Positions 12,445-25,439 of a stretch of DNA of 64,000 bases are shown piece after piece. The stretch's first letter is position 1, and each line of letters begins with the position of its first letter. The DNA comes from Palaemon carinicauda (lineage: Eukaryota; Arthropoda; Malacostraca; Decapoda; Palaemonidae), in assembly GCF_036898095.1 (NCBI RefSeq), contig NC_090744.1:15188655-15252654 (forward strand), written 5' to 3'. Both the position numbers and the translations under genes were made by a program. Below the pieces are notes generated by a model. That model saw only the letters and a program-made list of their open reading frames with translations. It had not been told where the DNA came from and searched no databases.

Positions 12445-13035
12445 AGGCTCAGCTCTTTGCCGGCTGGCACTACGTGTCGGCCGGCAGAGACCCTTTATTC
12501 TTTGCAGAGTTAACCCCAGACCTCCCTTGGTCTCCCTTCCATGTCCGTCGGTAGAGCCCGGCAGACTATGGATTCTTTGGAAGCCTGAATGTTACATTCT
12601 CCCCTTCCCTAAGTTCACTCTTTCTAGATGGAAGGTCATATGGCAATGCCGCCTTATAACCTTACATCCATACTGTTTCTCTGACTATTGTGTTGCACCC
12701 CTAACCCGGCTGCCGGCTTAACAGCCGACAGCCGGGCAGGTGGAGGTTCTCTGGTTCTTGGCTACTGTCGGCGGGCACGGGTTTTATTACCTTTGCCTGC
12801 CGGCAGGGGAAACACAACCCGAATCTGCTGGCTACTATGATTAGCGGCCGGCAGCCCGGTTTTGGTGTTTTCAGCCGTCGGCTGGCAATGATTGCCAGCC
12901 GGCACACAGTCGCAAATCAGTGGGCTGCCGCCTATTAGTTAAAGATAGTATATCTTTGAACTATACAGGGGTAGTTGCCGGCCGGCACATGCAGGCGCAC
13001 GCCGGCACGTACCGGCACGTGCTAGCCGGCACAAC
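12445..13035. repeat. Cluster of GCCGGC palindromes
   Basis: GCCGGC and near variants (TGCCGGCCGGCAC, CTGCCGGCAGG, AGCCGGCACA, GCCGGCACGT) recur roughly 12-15 times in ~590 bp, in a GC-rich island inside an otherwise AT-rich element. Unit spacing is irregular. Upstream of gag, it could be a structured leader or regulatory island. Confidence 0.7.
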
Positions 13036-13442
13036 AGCATGGGATGTACAGTAGTTGCTGTATTAGTAGTGTAGTACACACTGCATTAGCAGAAACTGCT
13101 GTACAGAGCTCATGATAACACTAAAAGTTCTTCATCATACTTTATGTTATCTTGTACAGCCTTTTGTTGAGACCGTACAATATATAGAAAGTAAGTTCTT
13201 TCTATATTCTTTCTATCCCGTATATTAAAACTTTATCTCAAGGTGTGAACTACACCTTAAATTTCTGTTTAGGAAATTACGTAAGGTATTCTAGAATAGA
13301 ATTAACCTTAGTTTTAATATCTCGGGAGGTTTCAGCAATTGACTGGGCAGGAAATGCAAGTATGTGTCTTTCCTTCTAACTTTTATAGCTTTTCTATATA
13401 AGCTAAATGTCTCAATATAAGTGAAAGCCTTCACTTGATACT

Positions 13443-13466
13443 CATTGATTTTTCTTCTCTTTACAG
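13443..13466 (+). promoter_or_regulatory. Possible 3' splice site before DIRS gag
   Basis: TTTTTCTTCTCTTTACAG followed by GAGGACC is a strong pyrimidine tract plus AG. The gag frame is open from this point (EDHPKCGSVFCN) but no ATG lies in frame at its start. A spliced leader exon would solve this. Sequence inference only. Confidence 0.4.
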
Positions 13467-15422
13467 GAGGACCATCCGAAGTGCGGGAGTGTGTTCTGTA
13501 ATCTCCGCAGTAAGAACTTCTGTGAACATCAACATTGCAGGAGGCACGTAGCATGCGCAGCCTCCAGAGGTGATCTCCGCTATTGGGAGCCTCAGGTTTG
13601 TACAGTTTGTTCTAACCTGATTACCGAGGCTTTTGACGACCCTAAGTCAACGGAGTCAAGGGATGCTGCCAGGGAAACGTTACGATCCAGGGTGAGGGGT
13701 TTTCAGAAAAACACCTCAGGTCCCTACCTTCCAAATGAGAAGATGAGGGCCTACCTTTTCCTTGAAGCATCGGCTGATGCAATCATCCCCCAGCCTCAGG
13801 TGGAGATACAAATTGCCCAGAATCCGGTAGATTCTGAAGTCTCAGCCGCCCTTCAAGACATCCAATTGGACGATATGATATCGAAGGTGTCGGATTCTAC
13901 TGAGAAGGACCTTCTAGGAGAAGGTCAGGAGGAGGAGCTGTTCCAGGCTCCTCAAGTAGAAGAGCAAGAAATCGACGAAGTGTCGGTTACGTCGGTTCCG
14001 GACCCAAAACCTGTTCCTTCTACTTCGTCTGCTATCCCAGATGAACTGGGAAGGACTCTCTCTTCCATTGTTGAGATGATCCAACAAATTCAAAGGAAGA
14101 ATGATGAGAAGGAAGCTGCAATGAAACTGGAGTTACGTAGACTTGCAGCATCACGTGGGCCCCAGAAGCGGCTCAACGTGAAGGATCTTCCTTTGTGCTC
14201 GGATACCAATCCTTGGAGGTATGCCGAACACATGCCAATGACAACCGGGAAGATCGTGATCTCAGAAAGGTTGGGAGCAATTCCCCTGGAAGAAGTGAAA
14301 TTTTGGCCCAACAAAGATTCTTATCTGGACTGCTATGTCCGTCTTAGGAAGGAGCCAGCCTTAAAGGAGGAGACGGAGCCGGAGGTCATAGTTTTTTACC
14401 ATAGTAAAGCTCAGACGTTACTAACAAGCTCGATGAAAGAGAGGGGCTTCACTAACTCAAAGGTGCCCGCCTTGAGTAAGAAGCTTCCCTCCTTTGTGGC
14501 CTCTCCTACCAGAGCCTTTCTCTTCTTGGAAAAGGGATATAAAGCTGCCTTAAAAGCGGTGGAGGCAGGGAAACCAAGCCCCTCCTTGGAGGGGTGCAAG
14601 TCATTATCTCTGACCTTGCCCTTGGACCAAGAAGACTGGAAGGATGTACACCTTACCTTCTCAGTCGGGAAGCTGGAAGCTGATATTGCTGAACGCCAGT
14701 TCGGTGAGGCGCTTCCAAAACTGTCGGAGGTTCTCTTGCGTAGAGAGCAAGAGACAGAGGAAAGACTTGCGGCATCGATGTCGTTGCAAACGACACTAGA
14801 AACGATGGCAAGTGACCCCAAGAACCAGGACATGTTCATGGTTGTGGCCAAAACCCATCTTGCCCCAGTTACGAAGGATTTCTATAGCTTTATTAAAGCT
14901 AGGAGAGCCTGTAGAGAGTTCGTGTTCGCCTTGGGTGCGGTGAGGCACGAACCGAGGAAACTGATCTCCTCTTATATTTGGGGTAAAGACCTCTTTCCCA
15001 ATGAAGTGGTTAAAGAGGTAGTAGACAAGGCCACCACAGAGAACCTTCTCAAAAAGTGGGGCCTAGATCTTAAGAGAAAGTCTTCTCAGGATGAGGGTCC
15101 CTAACCCAAGAGGAAGATAAAAAGGCCTAGGCCATCCTCTCGGCCGGCTAAACCCTACCGACAGCAACATCAACAACAACTTCCTGTGACTGCGGTGCCT
15201 CAGATAGTGGCACAACCTCCAACCATGTACCAACTGGTACCTCAACAAATCCCGACACAGTCGCCAGTTCTTAACCCAGCCTCCGAAAGGCAGACTTCTT
15301 CCTTTCGTTCGAGAGCCAGAGGTACAGCCAGAAGTTCTTCTAGACGCCCTTCAAGAGGAAGGGGATCCAGGGGAGGACGCGGTCAAGGAGGCAAGGCCTC
15401 AAGTCCACAACAGCAGAAGTAG
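13467..15422 (+). pseudogene. gag: Gag-like protein of the DIRS element
   Basis: Open from 13467 to a TAA at 15102-15104; the same frame continues to a TAG at 15420. The N-terminus is Cys/His rich (CGSVFC, FCEHQHCRRHVAC, VCTVC), a probable zinc-binding fold. The middle is acidic (EEELFQAPQVEEQEIDE) with a short coiled-coil-like Gln/Lys/Glu stretch (~14080-14140). The C-terminal part after the stop is Arg/Ser/Gly rich (RSRARGTARSSSRRPSRGRG), a nucleic-acid-binding tail typical of retroelement Gag. It directly precedes pol. The single TAA may be a mutation; there is no evidence of readthrough. The family role is particle or RNP formation. Confidence 0.75.
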
Positions 15423-15425
15423 TTA

Positions 15426-16360
15426 CTTCCAGTAGGAGGGAGATTACAGCTTTTTAGGGATCGGTGGACCTTCGATCCCTGGGCTCACAGCCTAAATAAG
15501 AATGGACTAGGTTGGAGCTGGAGCAGTCCTCCACCTCAATATCCTCAATTCTTCCAACACTCAACCCCCGCTCTGGAAGAATATGTCCGAGAGCTCTTAG
15601 ACAAAAGAGTAATCCGGAAGATTAAGTCCATCAAATTCCAAGGAAGGCTGTTTTGTGTTCCATAGAAGGACTCAGAAAAACTCAGAGTCATTCTAGACTT
15701 GTCGCCACTCAACAAGTTCATAGTGAACTACAAGTTCAGAATGCTCACACTTCAACACATAAGGACCCTACTCCCAAAAGGGCATATGCTGTGTCTATAG
15801 ACTTGATTGACGCTTATTGGCACGTTCCAATTAATCGTCACCTCTCCCCCTACCTAGGCTTCAAGTTACATTGATAACTTTACGCATTCAGAACCATGCC
15901 TTTCGGGCTAAACATAGCCCCAAGGATTTTCACGAAGCTCGCGAACGCAGCCGTCCATCAATTACGCCTAAAGGGGGTCCAAGTAGTAGCCTACTTGGAC
16001 GACTGGCTGGTGTGGGCAGCATCCACGACAGAATGCATACAAGCTTCTAGGATAGTGATCCAGTTCCTGGAACATCTGGGATTCAAGATCAACATCAAAA
16101 AGTCTCGTCTTTCTCCTGCTCAAAAATTTTGGTGGTTGGGAATCCACTGGAATTTGGAGTCACATCGGCTTTCCATTCCTAGTAAGAAGAGGAAAGAAAT
16201 AGCAGGATCTGTCAAGAGACTATTGAAATCCAAGCGGATATCAAGACGCGAACAGGAGAGAGTGCTGGGCTCTCTACATTTTGCTTCGACAACAGATCCA
16301 GTGCTAAGAGCACAGCTTAAGGATGCAACAGGAGTCTGGAGAAAATACGCATCAAACGCG
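15426..16360 (+). pseudogene. pol: Reverse transcriptase of the DIRS element (broken)
   Basis: Starts just after gag with WTFDPWAHSLNKNG. RT motifs follow in order: VILDLSPLNKFI, AVSIDLIDAYWHVPI, FRTMPFGLNIAPRIFTKLA, VVAYLDDWLVW and HLGFKINIKKSRLSPAQ. These are the DIRS/PAT form of RT, and the catalytic YLDD is intact. Breaks are a stop at 15663-15665 (FCVP then stop), a frameshift near 15778, and two stops at 15871-15876. The open stretch 15896-16411 covers the palm and thumb. It would copy element RNA. Confidence 0.9.
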
Positions 16361-16870
16361 CAAAGATATGGCACCTGTCAGCAGTTCACATTCAAGGGTT
16401 CTGCAATGTGACAGTGGACGCTCTATCTAGGTTTACACCTATAGAGTCAGAATGGTCCCTTGACGCAGGATCGTTCTCCTTCATCTCGAGTCAAGTCCCA
16501 GAGCTGCAGATAGACCTCTTTGCGATGAAAGACAACAAGAAAATAGTTTGTTAAGTGTCCCCTTACGAGGATCCGTTAGCGGAGTCAGTAGACGCTATGT
16601 CTCTGGACTGGAACAGATGGTCCAGTATCTATCTGTTCCCTCCGCACACCTCCTTTTGAAGGTCCTCGATATGCTGAGATCCTTCAAAGGGAAAGCAGCA
16701 ATAGTGGCCCACAAGTGGCCAAATAGCGTGTGGTTCCCTCTGGCATTGGAACTACGATTAAAATTCGTTCTGCTACCGGATCCATCCCTGTCTCAGCGAG
16801 TACAGAAGTCGACTGTCTTCGCTCCATCACAGAAAACACGGAACCTACATCTCATGATTTTCTCTCCTTA
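16361..16870 (+). pseudogene. pol: RNase H remnant and DIRS-specific post-RNase H domain
   Basis: After the RT thumb, sequence near 16340 (KYASN) jumps in another frame to HLSAVHIQGF and NVTVDALSRF, which is the very end of RNase H. So most of the RNase H core seems deleted. Next come QIDLFAMKDNK and, after a stop, VSPYEDPLAESVDAMSLDWN and YLFPPH. This block follows RNase H in DIRS elements, where some families annotate a methyltransferase-like domain; I see no clear methyltransferase motif. Confidence 0.7.
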
Positions 16871-16889
16871 AATTAACAATGAGAAAAAG

Positions 16890-17770
16890 ATTCTGTGTTT
16901 AAAAGTCTGTTTACACTTTTGGAGGAAACCAGAAGACATTATGAGGCTTCAGGGAAGAAATAGCTATCCTTTGTCAAGGCGAAGAAACCGAAAGAAATTC
17001 CGACAGATTCCTATTTATCATTCTTCATTCACCTTCATGAGCAAGGTTTAGTAGCCTACACAATTCTATTGTTCAAGCCTGCCTTGACAAATCAGATACC
17101 ATATGCCTTACAGGTCGACCTTTCTAACGACGTTCTTAATGAACTAGCCCTTCAGCGCTTCCAAAGACCCTTTGCTTGGTCATTAGATATGATTCCTCAT
17201 TGTGTATAAATAATGAACAATGAGGAATATGCTTAGAAGGTTTTGAATTTAAGTCATATTTCTGTTTGTACTCGCCTTGGGGGCCAGAGTTAGTGAATAG
17301 TGGCTCTCTCTAGAGAGGAAGGCCACGTCCAGTTCTTGGAGGGAGAACTGAATCTATTTCCAGACCCAACGTTTCTTACCAGGAACAAGCTACTCACCAA
17401 CAGGTGGGGTCCCTAGAGAATCTGCCCTCTGGAGGAAGATGCATCTTTATGTCCAGTGGAGTGCCTAAAGGTCTATCTTCATAGAACTTCAGACTTTATG
17501 GGAGGACAGCTGTTCAGAAGAGAAACTCTGGGCTCAAAGCTATCTATAACTAAGGGCGAAATTTACCCGTGTTATTCGCAGAACGGATCCAGACAGTACA
17601 CCCGTTAGTCATGATCCGAGGAAAGTTGCCTCTTCCATAAAATTTCTTTAATTATATGGACTTTGAACATCCTTGTTTGCACACCGGCTGGTAGTCATCC
17701 AAGGCGTTCTTTATGCACTATGTGAAGCAAGTGGAGCAACTTATGAGATCTGTGGTAGCAGCAGGTAGAA
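16890..17770 (+). pseudogene. Tyrosine recombinase of the DIRS element (broken)
   Basis: This enzyme inserts the circular DIRS intermediate. A core-binding-like segment (17000-17130) reads FFIHLHEQGLVAYTILLFKP. The catalytic half follows: GARVSE-like near 17280, CPVECLKVYLHRTSDFMGG near 17460-17510, then SHDPRKVASSI (17607-17640), which fits the HxxR box. A shifted frame reads FMHYVKQVEQLMRS (17712-17753), whose Tyr may be the nucleophile. Stops and frame changes break it. The assignment rests on motif order and position inside an element with inverted terminal repeats. Confidence 0.7.
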
Positions 17771-17774
17771 TTAA

Positions 17775-18675
17775 GAGGGTGCGCGTGTAGTCACTGTATG
17801 TTACTACACGCTGAGCGATAGGCCACGAAAGTGTCCTTACGAACTGTTCCATTGACGTTGGTAATCTATAGCATAATACAGACACTTGTGCCAAGCGTTT
17901 TTTACGCTAGTGTATGTAAACAGTATACAGACTATATCATTATTATTAATAATTATATTGAAGTGGCAAATCTGTTTCCTAGTAGATGAAATAATATTTT
18001 CTGTTGACTGTTTTTCTTTATGCTTTTACGCATATCATCCACATTTTACAAATTTTATAAATGTTGATCTGATATGTTCGTTTATTAAATCTTAATAAAC
18101 TAGTTCATAGTGAACCCTGCGTCTTTTTCGCCCACACTCATTTTATTAGAAATGTACTGAGCATTAAGATTAAAATATGGATATTTTTATCATGGTATGT
18201 CTTTCGAGACAGTTCCCTGATTCAAGCAAAAGTCCACTCAGTCTAACCCTTCCTTGGAAGGGTTGACGTGGTACCCTAATGGGTTGGTGGCAAAGAGGCA
18301 AAATTTGTTTCTATGCGGATGCAACCATTATCCAATAGTCTATAAGAGTAGTTACATTGGGGAAGGTGTCACAAATTCATTCTGACATTGGTGACTCTTA
18401 TACAAACTTTGCTTTATATTGTATAGGGCAAGACCACTATACAGGCTTGTCATTTTGTCATCCATAAATTTTTATGTACTCCGCGAGACTTTTTCCAGAG
18501 TCTAGTACAACTCTTTCCTGTAGGGGGCAGGAAGCACTAACATAGTTCATGCTTAGATGATAATGATGTATGACGGTAACATCATAGGTCTCTAGGTCTA
18601 GACGGACCAGGAAAATACTTTCTTGAGAGTACGGCACTGATTGAGAATCCACAGATACAGTAATGCTCTGGTAAA
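17775..18675. other. DIRS 3' region, no gene recognised
   Basis: AT-rich, with two short ORFs (17886-18095 plus, 18458-18757 minus) that show no motif. The minus ORF runs into the internal complementary region and is not considered real. Confidence 0.6.
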
Positions 18676-18771
18676 CTTCCATCAGGACGACATGGCCTGA
18701 GCCCAAAAAACGGATTTCGAGCGAAACGAAAAATCTATTTTTGGGTGAGGTAGCCATGTCGTCCTGATGGA
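18676..18771. repeat. Internal complementary region of the DIRS element
   Basis: The first part, CTTCCATCAGGACGACATGG, is the reverse complement of the left tip (10954-10991). The second, beginning AAACGGATTTCGAGCGAAAC and ending GTCGTCCTGATGGA, is the reverse complement of the right tip (19166-19230). In DIRS elements such a region is thought to template completion of both ends of a circular intermediate. Confidence 0.88.
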
Positions 18772-18899
18772 CCCGCCCTTCCTTTTATTGTAAAAGGGCC
18801 TGTTGACCCCTCCCTATAGTACAGTATCTGTAACACCTCGTATATCGCTACAAGGAATAAAGAGGGCGCTACCGCCTTCATCAGATACACACTGGAAAC

Positions 18900-19233
18900 G
18901 GAATAGGAGAGATGCCTTATGAGCGGCTCTCTTTTCATTCTCGTTTCAGATTCTTGTCACTATTCCCCCTCGAAGCGTTAATACTGTTCGGGGCGAAGAT
19001 AGCTATGTAACGTGTCAAGAATACGTCCTCTGATATTATGCGATATCCCTGTGAGATTATTTTGGGATATTCGCTCCAGGAGTTAGAATTCTGAATACCT
19101 GAAGGTAAAATTCTCTGGGAATATCACTGTAGTCAAATATACCCTAGAAAGCTACCAAATAGGAACTTCCATCAGGAAGACATGGCTACCTCACCCAAAA
19201 ATAGATTTTTCGCTTCGCTCAAAATCCGTTTTG
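18900..19233 (-). repeat. Right inverted terminal repeat of the DIRS element
   Basis: Inverted match of 10954-11260, plus a 30-bp extension (19204-19233, TTTTTCGCTTCGCTCAAAAT) absent at the left end but present in the internal complementary region. Confidence 0.9.
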
Positions 19234-19235
19234 GA

Positions 19236-19887
19236 GCTTTTGTAACTGGCCCTGTAACAAGATGATAGGTATTAGTATCGTCATCTGGTTATCTATTTTC
19301 ATTAAGTATCAAACTTAGATATTTTATTCAGATCTAATTTCAAGTGAAACAAGTGATTGTATAACTTTCATAGTATAAATATCTCTTTTAATGTTTATTC
19401 AGATTCATTATCTGAAGTCAAGTAATTATAAATTTTCATATCGCAAAATCTTTGTATTAGTCTAAGTTTTGTTCAGACTTAATATTTCGAATGATTTATT
19501 TTGTTTTTATGTAAATTCTTTCAAAGTTTTATAACTTACATTGAATATATTTATTTTTGTAAAGAGTGTATTATTTCAATCAACAGTGTTTATTGCAACC
19601 TCACTCGTATCCTGTAAAGAACCATAGTAAGTTTGTTTGAATAATTCTTAAGAATAATTACCCAGTTTAGTTTTGAGTGTACTTAAGAGACCTTTGGATA
19701 TTCTGTGTTTTATATATTGCTGTCTGAGAGTTTTTGAACTGTCTCATAGTTCGGGTATTACTATTCCTAAGTGTATCAGATTTAATGGAAAAGCAAACAG
19801 GTGAGTTTGGAATTCGAGAGGTTGTTTAGCTTGCCAGCCATAACACATATCATATATGTTTGATTCTCAAACGAGAGCCATAGTATA

Positions 19888-19890
<3 letters not shown>
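19236..19890 (+). repeat. 3' LTR of element A, second part
   Basis: GCTTTTGTAACTGGCCCTGT onward matches 2706-3138 and 4995-5200 of the 5' LTR. It ends in or near the (TA)n tract. Confidence 0.85.

Positions 19891-19981
<91 letters not shown>
19890..19981. repeat. (TA)n microsatellite
   Basis: About 90 bp of pure TA at the edge of the element A 3' LTR. Confidence 0.98.
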
Positions 19982-19983
<2 letters not shown>

Positions 19984-20199
19984 CTTAGACCTGACATTTG
20001 CTGTTCTACTGAACGCTGTTTAGGAAAAGAATTCAGAACTTTGTAAGAATGCTCCAGTAGCCAAACCAAACGCAGATAGAGGGGAAATACATGAATTCAA
20101 ATAGACAAGATGTGAAGAAGAATCTTCCCGTTTATAGATGCTTAGGATAGAATATAGACATAAAGGCACCATTTCAGGATGAACTTCACTTGACTTTCT

Positions 20200-21035
20200 T
20201 CATTATAATTATTGTTACTATCTAATCTACAACCCATGTTGGAAAATAGGATGCTATAAGCCCTATGGCTCCAAGAGGGAAAATAGCCCAATGAGGAAAG
20301 GAAATAAGGGAATAATTAACTGAATGAGAAGCAGAGAACAATGGAAATAAAATATTTTAAGAACATTGACAACACTAAAATAGATTTTTCATAAAAAAAA
20401 AACGTTACAGAGAGATCTATATCAGCCTGTTCAACATAAAAACAGTTCGATCGATTGAACCACCCGATTAAGATCATTCTGCAACTTGGTCACGGCTGGA
20501 ATAAAACTTCTTAAGTACTGTGTAGTATTGAGCCTTGTGATTGAGAGAGCCTGACTATTAGAATTAATTGCATGCCTAGTATTACGAACAGAATGGAACC
20601 GTCCAGGAATATCTGAATGTAAAGTATGTTCAGAATTATGAAAAATCTTATGCAACATTCATAATGAACTAATTGAACTACGATGCCAGAGATTAATACC
20701 TAGATCAGGAATAAGAAGTTTAATAGACCGTAAGTTCCTGTCCAACAAATTAAGATGATAATCACCAGCTGAAGACCAGACAGGAGAACAATACTCGAAA
20801 CAAGGTAGAAGGAAAAAAATTAAAACACTTCTTTAGAATATATTGATCACCGAAAATCTTAGAAGACTTTCTCAATAAGCCAATATTTAGTGCAATTGAA
20901 GAAAAGACAGACCTAATGTGTTTCTCAAAATGAAACTTTCTGTGGAGAATCACACCTAAAATTTCAAGAGTCATAACCAGAAGAATTGTAAGGGTCAGCT
21001 TACTTATCAGCTCATTTGCTTTGACGAACAAAAAT
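20200..21035 (-). pseudogene. 3' end of a LINE with (TAA)n-type tail
   Basis: Minus strand. 21031-20760 encodes LEILGVILHRKFHFEKHI and IGLLRKSSKIFGDQYILKKC, then 20760-20431 continues in other frames with HRSSISSLCMLHKIFHNS-like and SDIPGRFHSVRNTRHAINSN. This is the C-terminal region of a non-LTR reverse transcriptase. The 3' untranslated part (20430-20200) ends in the inverted form of CTACAACCCATGTTGGAAAA and an (A/T)AA-rich tail, linking it to the short dispersed repeats at 23217, 31579, 41750 and 51330. Truncated at the 5' end and frameshifted. Confidence 0.75.
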
Positions 21036-21310
21036 TCATTAGGTCAGATCATTAGAAATATTGAAAATTATTTTGATGAGCAGAGCAAGAGGAACAGATA
21101 ACAAAAATGAAAGTACAAGAAGCACAAAATGAAGAAACATAAGCAGAGTCTCACAGAATGAAAAAGAAGAACAACAAGGTATTAACGGGACGGAAAAACT
21201 AAAAACAGACAATATATTATAGCCATCAGATGACGACACTTTTTTAATCTAATCAAATAACCCATTATGTCTACAATTCTTAGACGACGTGTTCGAGCAG
21301 ATAATAATAT

Positions 21311-21312
<2 letters not shown>

Positions 21313-21371
<59 letters not shown>
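21313..21371. repeat. (CT)n microsatellite
   Basis: About 58 bp of pure CT, followed by (CA)-rich sequence. Confidence 0.97.
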
Positions 21372-23174
<1,803 letters not shown>

Positions 23175-23214
23175 TTTTTTAGTCTCGTTGCCCCAAGAAT
23201 GTGCCAAGTGAGTC

Positions 23215-23216
<2 letters not shown>

Positions 23217-23258
<42 letters not shown>

Positions 23259-23329
23259 TTGCTAAGCTACAACCCTAGTTGGAAAAGCTAGATGCTATAA
23301 GCCCGAGTGCTCCAACAAGGAAAATAGCC
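23217..23329 (-). repeat. (TAA)n-tailed dispersed repeat, left piece
   Basis: (ATT)n then GCTAAGCTACAACCCTAGTT, GGAAAAGC, GATGCTATAAGCCC and AAAATAGCC. The repeat is cut by a gypsy element and resumes at 28819. On its own sense strand (minus) it ends in (TAA)n, like the LINE at 20200. Confidence 0.9.
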
Positions 23330-23653
23330 TGCGAGGACAACAACACGAGCAGAGAGAGACTGACAATTTACTGAACTTCCAACGGTCACTATATTACAGA
23401 GTTCGGACGGAAAAGTAATCAAGGAGGAAAACATTTCCATCCACCAAAATCATTGTTCTTTTATTGAAAATAAATTAACAAATACTAAGGCGGTAGCCTA
23501 AGGAAATGTATAATATTATACATAAAGATAAAGCTCTCAAAGAGCTCAACATTATGATACAAAAATCCACTGCGTGGAATGAATAATAAAGTTACAATTA
23601 TTAGAAAAGAGTCCAACGGGAGGAAACCCGACGGGTATGACGATGTCCTTACA
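23330..23653 (-). repeat. 3' LTR of the CsRn1-like element
   Basis: TGCGAGGACAACAACACGAG to CGATGTCCTTACA. It matches 28499-28818 over its full length, including TCCTAAGGCGGTAGCC-like and TGGAATGAATAATAAAGTTA phrases. Confidence 0.92.
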
Positions 23654-23680
23654 AGTACTTCCCCCCCCCCCCCCCCCCAA
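23654..23680 (-). promoter_or_regulatory. Polypurine tract of the CsRn1-like element
   Basis: On the minus strand a run of about 16 G followed by AAGTACT abuts the LTR start TGTAAGGACATCG. This is the expected position for the plus-strand primer, and it supports the LTR boundary. The G run has probably expanded. Confidence 0.65.
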
Positions 23681-23801
23681 ACAGTGGGCATCGGAGATGG
23701 TTGATGCGATTAATCTCTGTATCGTGGAGGACGACGTAGTTCCCCTCTGGTGCTTCAACGTAGGGGAAGGTTGCTCTGCTTCGGAGGAATCGTTTTCCCT
23801 G

Positions 23802-24900
23802 TCATTGCGTGGTTTTCTCCCACTTTGTGGATGATTTGTTCTGAGGTGGAATCCTGGGTCTACCAGGGCCCGGGGTGATCTTGTCGCTCTCAAGGAACGC
23901 TGGTTTCAATCGGTCGATCGTCACCCAATCTTCTTGTCCGTGGACGTTCAATAGGAAATATTTGGCTGTTCTTCTGATGACCTTGTAAGGACCATGATAA
24001 GGTCTAGTCAGGGGTTGGCGGTGAGCATCGACCCGGATAAAGATGTATTCGCAGTCATCTATTTTCTTGGGCATGAAGTGTCTAGTCCTGTCCTCGTATG
24101 TTTTCAGAAATGGTCTGAATTTTCCATCCATCTCTCTCAGGTGATGCAGCTTGGTGTCGTCTGTAGTTGGAGGGAAGAAATCACTAGTGACTGTAAGCGC
24201 CTCGCCATAGACCTTCTCTGCAGGGGAAGGTTCGCCGTCTGACTGGGGAGCGATGCAAAGGCCAAGGAGGACCCAAGGGAGTTGAGCTTTCCAATGTTTG
24301 TCCTTACATCTCGCCATCAGGGCTGCCTTGAGAGTGCGATGAGTTTTCTCGACCATTCCGTTCGCTGCAGGGTTGTATGCCATGGTGCTGTGGAGTGTTG
24401 TTCCCATTAGGTTTGCCAGAGAGAGCCAGATCTCTGACAAAAAGGCAGAGTCACGGTCCGTTGTGATATCGTCGGGGACACCAAAGCGCCTAATCCAACT
24501 CGACAGGAGAGCTTCGGCGCAGGCGTGGGTGGTTGCTTCGGACATCGGAGTTGCTTCTAACCATCTAGTGGAGCGATCGACAATCGTCAGGAGGTATCTT
24601 GCAGAACCTGAAGGCGGCAGAGTTCCCACGACGTACATGTGGACGTGTCCGAATCGTCTCTTAGGTTGTGGGGGGGGGGGAAATCACCGACTCCGGCTCA
24701 GTATCTAGATCCCTAGCCAGATGAATTTCTCAGATTGTAGACGGGCTGTAGTGCGACCTGAGGGATGTGACAATCCGTGGATGACGTCGAAGAGCTTCCT
24801 TTTACAGGAGACGGGAATCCATGGTGTGGGCAGCCCATGCTGGTGTCGCAGAGGATGGTTTCCCCGGCCGATCAGAGGGGTATGTCCTTTATCCATAGCG
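23802..24900 (-). pseudogene. pol: Integrase of the CsRn1-like element (inactive)
   Basis: Zinc-binding remnant at 24800-24740 (VIHGLSHPSGRTTARLQ; the two His are present). The core ORF, 24638-23802 on the minus strand, is open for 278 codons. GHVHMYVVGTLPPSG replaces the usual first catalytic Asp with Tyr (TAC, about 24633-24635). DDITTDRDSAFLSEIW keeps the second Asp and AANGMVEKTHRTLKAAL keeps the Glu. The C-terminal YHGPYKVI and VTIDRLKPAFL match gypsy integrase tails. A stop and a G-run (24668-24679) separate the core from the zinc-binding part. Confidence 0.88.
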
Positions 24901-25330
24901 TTGAAGCTATTGTACGATAGTCCTTTGTCTCTTGAATGTTCTGCTGTTCTACGGCGAAGTTGGCGTAGTCGATCCCCAGGTGGACTGAGTTGATCTCAAT
25001 CCTGGAGAGGGCGTCGTCGGGGGGGTTCTTCTTCCCCGGTACGTAGCTGATAGTACTGTACAGCCAAATTCTGCGATGGCTGCCAGGTGTCGTTGTTGAC
25101 AAGAGAACCATGCGTCTGAAGACTTCGGCAAAGCGTGGATCAGGGGCTGATGGTCCATCGCGATGATGAAGGGGGTCCCTTCGAGCATGTATCTGAAGTG
25201 GCGGATGGGGAGGTAGATGATGAGGAGCTCCCTGTCAAACGTGCCGTACTCGGTTTCTGCAAGTTTGTGTTTCTTGCTGAAGAAGGCCAAGGGCTGCGGG
25301 TAACCATTGACGATCTGTTCGAAGACAGCA
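24872..25330 (-). pseudogene. pol: RNase H of the CsRn1-like element (broken)
   Basis: Reads PLAFFSKKHKLAETEYGTFD, RELLIIYLPIRHFRYMLEG, AMDHQPLIHAL and QQRHLAAIAEF from about 25295 to 25050. It then continues in another frame with YVPGKKNPPDDALSRIE (25040-24970). The frame change occurs near 25060. The central Asp of MDHQPL is present. Confidence 0.85.
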
Positions 25331-25439
25331 CCACACGCGACGTTCAGGGGGCGCTGTCGTCTTGGTACACCATGCAGGGTGGTGGCTTCAGCGAGGGCGG
25401 TCTTCGTCCTGTCGAAGGCGCATTGCCCAGATGAGCTTT

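Larger units (their letters stand above)
10954..19233 (+). mobile_element. DIRS-type tyrosine-recombinase retrotransposon
   Basis: The ends are inverted, not direct, repeats: 10954-11260 matches the reverse complement of 18900-19203 over ~300 bp. An internal complementary region (18676-18771) joins inverted copies of the left and right tips. Between them lie gag (13467-15422), RT/RNase H (15426-16870) and a tyrosine recombinase (16890-17770), the order known for DIRS elements. There is no target-site duplication, as expected for recombinase integration. Flanks 10900-10953 and 19236 onward together make one Gmr1-like LTR, so the insertion site is clear. Length is about 8.3 kb. The coding regions are broken. 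Confidence 0.92.

Noticed and set aside
13491..13493. Start codon of DIRS gag at 13491
   Set aside because: This is GTG inside an open frame that begins at 13467 after a splice-acceptor-like site, and the Cys-rich domain starts upstream of it.
18458..18757. 99-codon minus-strand ORF in the DIRS 3' region
   Set aside because: Runs through the internal complementary region; no motif.
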